DNA of 7,754 nucleotides from Actinomycetes bacterium (GCA_023336855.1 JAMBLK010000203.1:1-7754); one strand, 5' to 3'; numbered from the stretch's first letter, positions 1 through 6,284 are shown. Notes: generated by a model not told the origin, from the sequence alone. Numbers and translations: made by a program.

Positions 1-300
1 CCGGGCGCTCCCGAGCAGAGGAAACCGAAACACGGGAAGAAGAGCGCAGAGAGCCTCTACGTTGCGAACCTCTCGTGGGGAGTCACCGAAGACGACGTCG
101 CAGCCCTCTTCGAACGCTACGGCGACGTGCACCAGGCCACGATCATCATCGACCGCAGGACCGGCCGATCCAAGGGGTTCGGCTTCGTCGACATGCCGGG
201 ACCGGCGGCCCGCACTGCAGCGAAGAAGCTGCACGGGACAAAGCTCAAGGGCCGGGACCTGACGGTTCGCCTCGCAAAGCCCCGAAGCCACAGCGGCTAA
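1..300 (+). CDS. RRM-type RNA-binding protein, 5'-truncated
   Basis: The reading frame is open from base 1 to the TAA at 298-300, giving 99 visible residues; the true start lies before the window. It contains a full single RNA recognition motif, at about visible residues 18-92. RNP2 is LYVANL (19-24) and RNP1 is KGFGFVDM (58-65), with the two RNP aromatics present. The linker DRRTGRSKGFGF is typical of small bacterial RRM proteins. The tail before the RRM is short, basic and polar (KPKHGKK), and only about seven residues follow the domain. The family binds single-stranded RNA in the cytoplasm, and in some bacteria such proteins are cold-induced; nothing here shows regulation directly. A strong hairpin follows within four bases of the stop. 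The family call is secure. The biological target and the length of the missing N-terminal part are unknown. Confidence 0.9.
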   Translation, partial: PGAPEQRKPKHGKKSAESLYVANLSWGVTEDDVAALFERYGDVHQATIIIDRRTGRSKGFGFVDMPGPAARTAAKKLHGTKLKGRDLTVRLAKPRSHSG

Positions 301-303
301 CCA

Positions 304-337
304 ACGCCGCGTACCCAGGGTACGCGGCGTCCTATTT
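304..337 (+). terminator. Hairpin terminator after the RRM gene
   Basis: A perfect inverted repeat has arms ACGCCGCGTACCC (304-316) and GGGTACGCGGCGT (318-330) around a single A. Allowing a minimum loop, this still leaves about 12 pairs, mostly G-C. The tail CCTATTT (331-337) is only moderately T-rich, so the terminator may be of the weak-U type common in high-GC bacteria. It starts four bases after the RRM stop codon, which supports the role. It also separates the RRM gene from the small gene at 416. Confidence 0.75.
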
Positions 338-415
338 GGCGCAGCGAGCCCACAGAACGACAACTTCACCTCAACTTCAACCTCGGGCCAAACGGCCCAC
401 TCGAAAGGAGTGCCA

Positions 416-637
416 ATGAAGGCACCACACACCTCGCGCGCGAGCGCACCATGGAATCTCAATCATCTCCAACTCGGATCGACATACCGGGCCACGACCC
501 GGCACCACACCACAGCCGGCGAGTATCTCGGTATGGAGACCCCTTACGGGGACCGGTCGATCCTGCTGCGTCACCGGACCGGGACCGAGTCGATCGCACT
601 CAGCGACATCACGTCAATCCGGCCGACTGCCGCCTGA
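416..637 (+). CDS. Small protein of unknown function (73 aa)
   Basis: I do not recognise the family. The ATG at 416 is preceded by AAAGGAG (404-410) with a five-base gap, the best ribosome-binding site in this part of the window. That site favours 416 over the in-frame GTG at 410, which overlaps it. The product is 73 residues with no signal peptide or membrane segment. The N-terminal third is polar and basic. Residues from about 37 on (EYLGMETPYGDRSILLRHRT, then GTESIALSDITSI) alternate hydrophobic and polar positions with turn residues, as a small beta-barrel or SH3/Sm-like domain would; this is an inference from pattern only. The leader has a short hairpin, GGGCC-AAAC-GGCCC (385-398), and a tandem pair of CAACTTCA units (361-368, 372-379). 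The gene is convergent with the kinase gene at 704. No clear promoter is visible. Confidence 0.55.
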   Translation: MKAPHTSRASAPWNLNHLQLGSTYRATTRHHTTAGEYLGMETPYGDRSILLRHRTGTESIALSDITSIRPTAA

Positions 638-703
638 CGCGATCCGGCAGTAATCGGAGCTCATCCTTGACGGTGCGGTCAGCTACGCCAGGCGACTGCC
701 GCG

Positions 704-1648
704 CTAGACATCGGCGAATGCGGCCGCAATGACGTCCAGATCGGTCGCCATCAGGTGCTCCAACAGATCCCACGCCGGAGTTTCGGAGGCCACTTGGTGC
801 GGATTCGTGCCGTCGCTGCTCGCCGACATCGTGACCGATGTCGCCAATCGGACCAGGATGAGATCGAGGAGCACTTCGGCTTCTGCTACCGACGGCTCGG
901 TGGCAGATCGATACCCGGCGATGACGTCCGACGCCACTGCAATGGGATCCTCCTGATCGAGCATCGCGTATGCGCACGCGATCGCGAGTTCGGCGATGCG
1001 AACCGACTCGACGACGTCAGCAAAGTCGATGACCCCCACGATGGCATCATCCCGAACCAGGAGATTCTCGCTGTTCAGGTCATTGTGGATCACCTGTCGA
1101 GGGAGCGATGAAAGGTCAATTCGGTTAAACCGATCGAGCACTCGCCCGATGAGGTTCCTGCTGCGCCCGTCGTCCACGAATACCATCTGATCGCGGATAA
1201 CCCAACCCGCCCCTGTGATCTCCCACCGGAACCCGGGTGGGCGCTGCCACGCTTGGACACCCCGCAGACAGCAGACCATCGAGCCGGCGACGGCGCCGAT
1301 CTCGCCGGCAAGGTGCGCGGGGCACCCGGCCTCGCTGAACGGGGTGCCGTCGACCCATGTGTACATGTGTGTGATCCGTCCATCGTCCAGAATCGCCCAT
1401 CCGTCACCGCCGATGGTTGCGACGACGTCGGGTGTCCCGACTTCGAGATCGGCCGTTGCAGCTATGGCCGCCTGGCAGAACGCGATCTCGTCGGGGTCAC
1501 GATCCGAGGGGGAGATCCGGAGCAGGGCCGTGCCACCGTTCCGATCGACGATCTTCGCATTCTCATCGGTATAGCCCGGCAGGGGGCTGCTCGTTCCCAC
1601 CATGCCGAACCACTCGGCTGCGATCCGTTCATGTTCGGTCATCTCCAT
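704..1648 (-). CDS. APH-fold phosphotransferase, hydroxylysine-kinase-like
   Basis: A 314-residue soluble kinase of the aminoglycoside phosphotransferase/choline kinase fold. The catalytic loop reads VIHNDLNSENLLV (186-198): H188, catalytic D190 and N195 fit the HxDxxxxN (Brenner) motif. The metal-binding motif is GVIDFADVVES (205-215) with D208. The following stretch, AELAIACAYAML (219-230), closely recalls the eukaryotic hydroxylysine kinase and related bacterial kinases. ALLRISP (41-47) lies where the N-lobe strand sits, although this copy lacks an obvious lysine there. The length suits the family. It probably phosphorylates a small hydroxylated or amino metabolite using ATP or GTP; the substrate, and any antibiotic resistance role, cannot be inferred. 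The start at 1648 has no clear ribosome-binding site, and the ATG at 1642 is an alternative. The gene is transcribed away from the tetR-exporter operon and shares its control region. Confidence 0.8.
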   Translation of the reverse strand: MEMTEHERIAAEWFGMVGTSSPLPGYTDENAKIVDRNGGTALLRISPSDRDPDEIAFCQAAIAATADLEVGTPDVVATIGGDGWAILDDGRITHMYTWVDGTPFSEAGCPAHLAGEIGAVAGSMVCCLRGVQAWQRPPGFRWEITGAGWVIRDQMVFVDDGRSRNLIGRVLDRFNRIDLSSLPRQVIHNDLNSENLLVRDDAIVGVIDFADVVESVRIAELAIACAYAMLDQEDPIAVASDVIAGYRSATEPSVAEAEVLLDLILVRLATSVTMSASSDGTNPHQVASETPAWDLLEHLMATDLDVIAAAFADV

Positions 1649-1685
1649 CGGAACCGTACCAGCAGACGGTTTGTCGCATCGCCTC

Positions 1686-1709
1686 CCGGAATGATGCGGT
1701 CGATTCCGG
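1686..1709. repeat. Inverted repeat CCGGAAT-N10-ATTCCGG
   Basis: Two perfect 7-bp arms, CCGGAAT (1686-1692) and ATTCCGG (1703-1709), are separated by ten bases. The element lies between the kinase start and the TetR-type operator, inside the presumed kinase leader. The 24-bp span suits a dimeric regulator, or a small hairpin in the kinase mRNA. An adjoining 8-bp palindrome, CGGATCCG (1707-1714), overlaps its right end. Seven-base arms can arise by chance in GC-rich DNA, so the role is uncertain. Confidence 0.35.
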
Positions 1710-1724
1710 ATCCGTCCTTCTCCA

Positions 1725-1730
1725 ACTGTA
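1725..1730 (-). promoter_or_regulatory. Candidate -10 box for the divergent kinase gene
   Basis: On the minus strand these bases read TACAGT, a TANNNT-type -10 hexamer touching the left end of the operator. A transcript from here would start near 1718 and carry a leader of about 70 bases. No convincing -35 is seen; its place falls inside the operator. If correct, the repressor would block both divergent promoters. Confidence 0.35.
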
Positions 1731-1751
1731 CTGAGTGAGTCCTCACTCAGT
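1730..1751. promoter_or_regulatory. TetR-type operator, perfect 10-2-10 palindrome
   Basis: The arms ACTGAGTGAG (1730-1739) and CTCACTCAGT (1742-1751) are exact reverse complements around TC. Size and symmetry match operators of TetR-family dimers, and GAGTGAG/CTCACTC half-sites recur among such operators upstream of transporter genes. It fills the spacer just before the TATACT hexamer of the tetR promoter, a position where a bound protein would exclude RNA polymerase. Its position 13 bases before the regulator's start strongly suggests autoregulation of the exporter operon. Confidence 0.85.
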
Positions 1752-1757
1752 TATACT
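1752..1757 (+). promoter_or_regulatory. -10 box of the tetR-exporter operon
   Basis: TATACT differs from the TATAAT consensus by one base. Only six bases (1758-1763) separate it from the GTG start at 1764, so the expected transcription start coincides with or nearly touches the start codon. The mRNA is therefore probably leaderless, which also explains the absence of a ribosome-binding site. The -35 region at 17 bp spacing (1729-1734, TACTGA) is weak and overlaps the operator. Confidence 0.7.
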
Positions 1758-1763
1758 CGCCGG

Positions 1764-2378
1764 GTGAACCCCGCCCATCGACGCGCCAAACCACTGGCTC
1801 CCGACGACCGCAGGCAAGCGATCGTCGAGGCTGTGATCCCGCTCATTCTTGAGAAGGGATCGACGCTCACCTCACGCGAAATGGCCGAAGCTGCCGGTGT
1901 CGCCGAAGGCACGATCTTCAGCGTCTTCCCCGACAAATCGGCGGTAATCATCGAGGCCGTCAAGCTCACGATGGACCCCACACCGTTCCGAGTTGCGATA
2001 GCGGAGGTCTCCCCCACTACGGCGTTGAAAGACCAACTCGAGTCGGTCGCCGCCGTGCTCCTCGAGCGAAGTGAACGGATCGGGACGCTCGTCGGTGTCC
2101 TGCGCACGATCCAACCCGCCAGCCCCAAGAAACCCGCCGAAGCACACCGGTTCATCATGGAGTCGAACGCTGCCATCCTCACCGCGCTCACCGAACTCTT
2201 CGAACACCACGGAGATGACCTCCGGGTCGACCCGGGCCGGGCCGCAGTGGCATTCATGGGATTTGTCTTCGCCAACGCCCATCCGCTGATGGCAGCCGAT
2301 GCGAAACCGGACGCCGCCGAGATCGTCGACATGCTGCTGCGCGGCATCGCAGCAGCCGACGGAGAAGCGACTGGCTGA
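1764..2378 (+). CDS. TetR-family transcriptional regulator
   Basis: A 204-residue protein, the usual TetR-family length. The N-terminal domain has helix 1 around RQAIVEAVIPLILEKG (17-32) and a helix-turn-helix at about 35-55: LTSREMAEAAGVAEGTIFSV, then the conserved F and K58 of FPDKSAVIIEAV. The remaining part is helical and variable, as expected for the ligand-binding and dimer domain. The GTG start at 1764 is chosen because it lies directly after the -10 box and no ribosome-binding site is present. The family represses neighbouring genes until a small ligand binds. The perfect palindrome directly upstream and the one-base stop/start overlap (TGATG, 2376-2380) with the first exporter gene indicate that it represses its own operon. 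It may also repress the divergent kinase gene. The ligand is unknown, perhaps a transported compound. Confidence 0.92.
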   Translation: MNPAHRRAKPLAPDDRRQAIVEAVIPLILEKGSTLTSREMAEAAGVAEGTIFSVFPDKSAVIIEAVKLTMDPTPFRVAIAEVSPTTALKDQLESVAAVLLERSERIGTLVGVLRTIQPASPKKPAEAHRFIMESNAAILTALTELFEHHGDDLRVDPGRAAVAFMGFVFANAHPLMAADAKPDAAEIVDMLLRGIAAADGEATG

Positions 2379-4108
2379 TGTTGATCAAGATCCTCCGCGA
2401 GTACCTCCAGCCCTACAAGCGGGAGATCGCGATCGTCGTCGGTCTCCAACTCATCGGCACCCTCGCCGCCCTGACTCTTCCGAGCCTCAACGCCGACATC
2501 ATCGACAAGGGCGTCCTCCGCGGTGATACGGGATACATCCTCCGCATGGGAGGGTGGATGCTCGCGGTGTCCCTGGTCCAGGTTGTCGTCACGATCACGG
2601 CCGTCTACTTCGGCTCCCGGGCTGCGATGGCGTTCGGACGAGACGTTCGCTCGGCGTTCTTCCGCCGTGTGCTCGACTTCTCCGGCCGGGAGATGGCACG
2701 CTTCGGAGCACCGTCACTCCTGACCCGCAACACCAACGACGTCCAGCAGATCCAGATGCTGGTCCTCATGACGTTCACGATGCTGGTAACCGCCCCGATC
2801 ATGATGGTCGGCGGCGTGTTCATGGCGCTGCGCGAGGACGTCGGTCTCTCCTGGCTGATCCTGGCGCTCGTCCCGATCCTCAGCTTGATCATCTGGTTCA
2901 TTCTGTCGCACATGGTGCCCGGGTTCCGCGTCATGCAGCGGCGACTCGACACGGTCAACCAGGTCCTCCGAGAACAGATCACCGGCATCCGGGTCATTCG
3001 TGCCTTCGTCCGCGAACCGTTCGAGACCGACCGATTCGCTGAAGCGAACACCGACCTGACGAACGTGTCGATCAACGTCGGTCGGTGGATGGCAGCGATC
3101 TTCCCGTCTGTGATGCTGGTGATGAACCTCTCGAGCGTCGCCGTGCTCTGGTTCGGTGCGGCTCGCGTCGACTCAGGAGCGATGCAGATCGGCTCCATGA
3201 CCGCCTTCTTGACCTACATCATCCAGATCCTCATGTCCGTGATGATGGCCACGTTCATGTTCATGCTTCTCCCCCGGGCGTCCGTATCCGCCGACCGCAT
3301 CGGAGAAGTCCTCGAAACCGAGTCGTCGGTGCCCCCGCCGAAGGACGGCGCCACCGAACTTCCCGGGCGCAGCACCGTCGAGTTCGAGGACGCAGGGTTC
3401 CAATACCCGGGCGCCGAGCATCCGGTGCTGTGCGGCATCACATTCACAGCGCGGCCGGGTCAAACAACGGCCGTGATCGGATCAACCGGCAGCGGCAAGA
3501 CGACTCTCGTCAATCTGATCCCCCGCCTCTTCGATGCCACAGAGGGTCGGGTGCTCGTGGACGGCGTTGATGTGCGCGACATCGTCCCCGACACCCTGTG
3601 GGACAGGATCGGCCTTGTTCCACAGACGATCTACCTCTTCTCGGGGACCGTCGCCTCCAATCTCCGATACGGCAAGCCGGACGCCACCGAAGCCGAGATG
3701 TGGGAAGCACTCGAGATAGCCCAAGCCCGGGAGTTCGTCGAGGCGATGCCCGATGGTCTCGACTCCGCCATCTCACAGGGCGGGACCAACGTGTCCGGCG
3801 GTCAGCGTCAACGGCTCGCGATCGCACGGGCCCTCATCCGTCGTCCCGAGCTGTACCTGTTCGACGACTCGTTCTCTGCTCTCGATGTCACGACGGATGC
3901 CCACCTCCGGCACGCCCTCGAGAGCGTGACGAAGGACGCCACCGTCATCATCGTGGCACAGCGTGTCGCAACCATCATGGACGCAGACCAGATCGTGGTC
4001 TTGGAGGACGGTGGCATCGTCGGCCTCGGAACCCACGATGAGTTGCTCAAGACCTGCGTCCCGTACGCCGAGATCGTCGACTCGCAACTCGCAGCGGAGG
4101 TGTCATGA
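2378..4108 (+). CDS. ABC exporter half-transporter, degenerate ATP site
   Basis: A 576-residue membrane protein with an exporter-type transmembrane domain followed by an ATPase domain. Hydrophobic segments lie near residues 17-39, 55-78, 129-151, 157-179, 238-260 and 272-297. ATPase motifs: Walker A GSTGSGKT (368-375), Q-loop Q416, signature VSGGQ (472-476), Walker B LYLFD (492-496) and D-loop SALD (500-503). The catalytic glutamate position is aspartate (D497) and the switch histidine is glutamine (Q528 in IIVAQR). These changes are the hallmark of the non-hydrolysing site in heterodimeric exporters such as LmrCD, BmrCD and TM287/288. The signature is intact and would complete the active site of the partner. 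The ATG overlaps the tetR stop by one base, with GGAGAAG at 2361-2367. It probably extrudes lipophilic drugs, lipids or peptides, but the substrate is not readable. Confidence 0.93.
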   Translation: MLIKILREYLQPYKREIAIVVGLQLIGTLAALTLPSLNADIIDKGVLRGDTGYILRMGGWMLAVSLVQVVVTITAVYFGSRAAMAFGRDVRSAFFRRVLDFSGREMARFGAPSLLTRNTNDVQQIQMLVLMTFTMLVTAPIMMVGGVFMALREDVGLSWLILALVPILSLIIWFILSHMVPGFRVMQRRLDTVNQVLREQITGIRVIRAFVREPFETDRFAEANTDLTNVSINVGRWMAAIFPSVMLVMNLSSVAVLWFGAARVDSGAMQIGSMTAFLTYIIQILMSVMMATFMFMLLPRASVSADRIGEVLETESSVPPPKDGATELPGRSTVEFEDAGFQYPGAEHPVLCGITFTARPGQTTAVIGSTGSGKTTLVNLIPRLFDATEGRVLVDGVDVRDIVPDTLWDRIGLVPQTIYLFSGTVASNLRYGKPDATEAEMWEALEIAQAREFVEAMPDGLDSAISQGGTNVSGGQRQRLAIARALIRRPELYLFDDSFSALDVTTDAHLRHALESVTKDATVIIVAQRVATIMDADQIVVLEDGGIVGLGTHDELLKTCVPYAEIVDSQLAAEVS

Positions 4109-6096
4109 GCACCCCGCCGACGATGAAGAAGACCGAACGGGTCGAGATCCAGGGCGGGGGCCACGGTCGAGGACCCTTCGGCAGCAGCATGGTCGGTCAG
4201 AAGGCGATGCACTTCGGTCCATCCACGCGGCGACTCGTCAGACGCCTCCGACCCGAACGCCTGAAAGTCATGGCGGTGATCGCCGCCGCCGTCATCAGCG
4301 TGGCGCTCGCGTCAATCGGCCCCAGAGTGCTGGGATGGGCCACGGACATCATCTTCTCCGGCGTCGTCGGGAAGATGCTCCCTGCCGGGATGTCGAACGC
4401 TGAGGCGATCGAATCGGTCCGGGCGAGAGGTCAAGATCAGATCGCCGACATGCTCGGCGGCGTCGATTTCGTCGCGGGTCAGGGCATCGACTTCGTAGCC
4501 CTCAGGCAGATCCTCCTCATCGCCCTCGCCCTTTACGTGACCTCCTTCCTATTCCAGTACCTCCAGGGATACCTCCTCAACGACGTGGTTCAACACACCA
4601 TGCTGCGCCTGAGATCCGAGGTCGAAGACAAGATCAACCATCTGCCGCTGCGCTACTTCGATGGGCTCCCTCGAGGTGAACTCCTGAGTCGTGTCACCAA
4701 CGACATCGACAACGTCTCCCAGAGCCTCCAGCAGACGATGAGCCAGCTCCTCAACTCTCTGCTCACGATCGTGTTCGTGTTCGCGATGATGATCTCTATC
4801 TCCTGGAGTCTCGCCCTGATCGCCCTCGTGACGATCCCGCTGACGATGGCCCTCGCCTTCCTCGTCATGCGGAGATCCCAGACGAAGTTCGTCGCCCAAT
4901 GGCGCCTGACCGGCAACCTCAACGCCCAGGTCGAAGAAGCCTTCACCGGGCATGCCCTGGTCAAGGTGTTCGGTCGCCAGAGTGAAGTACAGGAGTCGTT
5001 CGAAGCCGAGAACGAAGGCCTGTACGAGGCGAGCTTCGGCGCCCAATTCCTGTCCGGGCTGATCATGCCGATCGCGATGTTCATCGGAAACCTGAACTAC
5101 GTGATCATCGCCGTGATCGGCGGCCTCCGAGTCGCAAGCGGAACACTGAGCCTTGGTGACGTGCAGGCCTTCATCCAGTACTCACGACAGTTCACCCGCC
5201 CCATCACCCAGGTCGCGTCGATGGCCAACCTCCTGCAGTCGGGTGTGGCCTCGGTCGAGCGGGTGTTCGAGCTTCTCGACGCCGAGGACGAACCGGCGGA
5301 CGATGGACTTGCCGAGACACCGACCGTGAGCCACGGGCGAGTGGCATTCGATGACGTCTCGTTCCGCTACCTCGAGGATCAGCCGCTGATCGAGCACGTG
5401 AGTTTCCACGTGGATCCCGGCCAAACCGTCGCGATCGTCGGACCAACCGGTGCAGGAAAGACGACGCTTGTCAACCTCATCATGCGGTTCTACGACCTCG
5501 ACGCCGGACACATCACCCTCGACGGCGTCGACATCGCCACGATGCGACGGCACGATCTGCGCCATCAGACCGGCATGGTTCTCCAGGACACCTGGCTGTT
5601 CGAAGGGACGATCAAAGACAACATCGCATACGGACGCCTCAATGCAACGGAAGACGAGATCATGGAGGCGGCGCGAGCAACATACGTCGACCGGTTCGTC
5701 GGCGCTCTGCCCGACGGCTACGACACGATCGTCGACGACGATGGCGGCCGGATCAGCGCGGGCGAGAAGCAGCTGATCACGATCGCGAGGGCGTTCCTCA
5801 ACGATCCGGCGCTACTGATCCTCGACGAGGCGACCAGTTCGGTCGACACCCGCACCGAGGTGCTCGTCCAACATGCCATGTCGGCGTTGCGTGCCGACCG
5901 GACGAGCTTCGTGATCGCCCACCGACTCTCCACGATCCGTGATGCCGACCTGATCCTCGTCATGGAGGACGGACGCATCGTCGAACAGGGCAGCCACCGC
6001 GAACTTCTCAAACTCAGTGGTTCCTACGCCCGTCTCTACGAATCCCAGTTCACCGGCCCCCAGGCGTCTGGCGTAGAAAACGGCAAGAAAACGTAG
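4105..6096 (+). CDS. ABC exporter half-transporter, canonical ATPase
   Basis: The 663-residue partner of the preceding protein. Its ATG overlaps the previous stop (ATGA, 4105-4108) and follows GGAGG (4096-4100). A glycine-rich cytoplasmic N-terminus (1-50) precedes six membrane segments, near 54-75, 133-156, 212-232, 234-255, 315-341 and 350-375. An insertion of about 45 residues (85-130, with MLPAGMSNAEAIESVRARG) lies in the first external loop and seems typical of this exporter subgroup. ATPase motifs: Walker A GPTGAGKT (446-453), Q494, Walker B LLILD with catalytic E575, D-loop SSVD (578-581) and switch H606. The signature is ISAGEKQ instead of LSGGQ, so its half of the degenerate site deviates, matching D497/Q528 of the partner. 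ATP hydrolysis is expected mainly at the site built from this Walker A/B and the partner's VSGGQ. The last 12 codons overlap an inverted repeat. Confidence 0.93.
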   Translation: MSTPPTMKKTERVEIQGGGHGRGPFGSSMVGQKAMHFGPSTRRLVRRLRPERLKVMAVIAAAVISVALASIGPRVLGWATDIIFSGVVGKMLPAGMSNAEAIESVRARGQDQIADMLGGVDFVAGQGIDFVALRQILLIALALYVTSFLFQYLQGYLLNDVVQHTMLRLRSEVEDKINHLPLRYFDGLPRGELLSRVTNDIDNVSQSLQQTMSQLLNSLLTIVFVFAMMISISWSLALIALVTIPLTMALAFLVMRRSQTKFVAQWRLTGNLNAQVEEAFTGHALVKVFGRQSEVQESFEAENEGLYEASFGAQFLSGLIMPIAMFIGNLNYVIIAVIGGLRVASGTLSLGDVQAFIQYSRQFTRPITQVASMANLLQSGVASVERVFELLDAEDEPADDGLAETPTVSHGRVAFDDVSFRYLEDQPLIEHVSFHVDPGQTVAIVGPTGAGKTTLVNLIMRFYDLDAGHITLDGVDIATMRRHDLRHQTGMVLQDTWLFEGTIKDNIAYGRLNATEDEIMEAARATYVDRFVGALPDGYDTIVDDDGGRISAGEKQLITIARAFLNDPALLILDEATSSVDTRTEVLVQHAMSALRADRTSFVIAHRLSTIRDADLILVMEDGRIVEQGSHRELLKLSGSYARLYESQFTGPQASGVENGKKT

Positions 6097-6110
6097 GTGG
6101 TTCCTACGCC
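6017..6110. repeat. 14-bp direct repeat, copies 80 bases apart
   Basis: GTGGTTCCTACGCC occurs at 6017-6030, within the last codons of the exporter gene, and exactly again at 6097-6110, just after its stop codon. The second copy supplies the inner part of the right arm of the inverted repeat at 6061-6119. The first copy encodes GSYAR in a conserved part of the ATPase, so the downstream copy is likely the derived one, by duplication or template switching. This is an inference. Confidence 0.7.
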
Positions 6111-6119
6111 AGACGCCTG
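6061..6119. repeat. 16-bp inverted repeat across the exporter stop codon
   Basis: Perfect arms CAGGCGTCTGGCGTAG (6061-6076) and CTACGCCAGACGCCTG (6104-6119) enclose 27 bases that contain the TAG stop (6094-6096). In RNA it would form a stable long hairpin. A smaller competing hairpin, CGTAGG (6092-6097) with CCTACG (6103-6108), shares the right arm. No T-run follows (the next bases are AGAGCCTGCA), so it is not a standard intrinsic terminator. It could act as a 3'-end stabiliser, a U-independent terminator or a protein site. It sits just upstream of the histidine operon promoter and may insulate it. Confidence 0.7.
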
Positions 6120-6142
6120 AGAGCCTGCATTGGGGCTTGCTC

Positions 6143-6171
6143 TTGCCTTCGCCACCCATCCGGGCTACGGT
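6143..6171 (+). promoter_or_regulatory. Candidate promoter of the his operon
   Basis: TTGCCT (6143-6148) and TACGGT (6166-6171) are separated by exactly 17 bases, a sigma-70-type arrangement with a TANNNT -10. The predicted start, at about 6178-6181, falls on or just before the leader peptide ATG at 6181. No ribosome-binding site precedes that ATG (TTCTCCCCCA), so the leader mRNA is probably leaderless. Confidence 0.55.
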
Positions 6172-6180
6172 TCTCCCCCA

Positions 6181-6240
6181 ATGAACCGGCTCTTCGTCCA
6201 CGCGCATCATCATCACCACCCTTTCAGGGTCGGTCGATAG
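6181..6240 (+). CDS. hisL: Histidine operon leader peptide (19 aa)
   Basis: The short frame encodes MNRLFVHAHHHHHPFRVGR and stops at TAG (6238-6240). Six of 19 residues are histidine, five of them consecutive (codons 9-13, CAT CAT CAT CAC CAC, 6205-6219), plus His7 (6199-6201). This resembles the enterobacterial his leader peptide in design but not in flanking residues. It lies 107 bases before hisG, after a plausible promoter and before a terminator with alternative pairings. The peptide itself has no expected function. Its translation senses charged histidyl-tRNA: slow decoding at the His run leaves the ribosome on the left arm of the following hairpin and changes RNA folding. The call rests on composition and context, which together are hard to explain otherwise. 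Confidence 0.88.
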   Translation: MNRLFVHAHHHHHPFRVGR

Positions 6241-6284
6241 TGGGCGCCTAGCAAGAGACGAAAGCACACCACAAACGCCGACCC
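6215..6284 (+). promoter_or_regulatory. his attenuator: 1:2 hairpin and 2:3 antiterminator
   Basis: Segment 1 (6215-6222, ACCACCCT) pairs with segment 2 (6226-6234) over eight base pairs with C6231 bulged and loop TTC; segment 1 includes the last His codons. Segment 2 can instead pair with segment 3: GGGTCGG (6227-6233) with CCGACCC (6278-6284), plus a U-G pair at 6234/6277. A second helix, GTGG (6240-6243) with CCAC (6269-6272), lengthens this antiterminator. Segment 3 is also the left arm of the terminator, so the folds exclude one another. A ribosome at the leader stop codon would cover segment 2 and allow termination. A ribosome stalled at the early His codons would cover segment 1 and free segment 2. 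Confidence 0.78.

Noticed and set aside
75..419. 114-codon plus-strand frame overlapping the RRM gene
   Set aside because: Its arginine-rich translation is the out-of-frame shadow of the RRM gene, and it runs straight through the terminator hairpin.
626..651. ACTGCCG...CGGCAGT dyad near the end of the small gene
   Set aside because: It has only seven pairs with a 12-base loop and no T-run on either strand, too weak to call a terminator between the convergent genes.
1751..2449. 232-codon minus-strand frame opposite tetR
   Set aside because: It is serine/alanine-rich low-complexity translation, antisense to a well-supported regulator and running through its promoter.
6061..6119. Inverted repeat as ends of an insertion sequence or attachment site
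   Set aside because: The arms enclose only 27 bases with no transposase, no flanking target duplication and no adjoining tRNA or integrase gene.
6205..6219. CATCATCATCACCAC as a simple trinucleotide repeat
   Set aside because: It is short and imperfect, and better explained as the His codon run of the leader peptide because of frame, start, stop and downstream hairpins.
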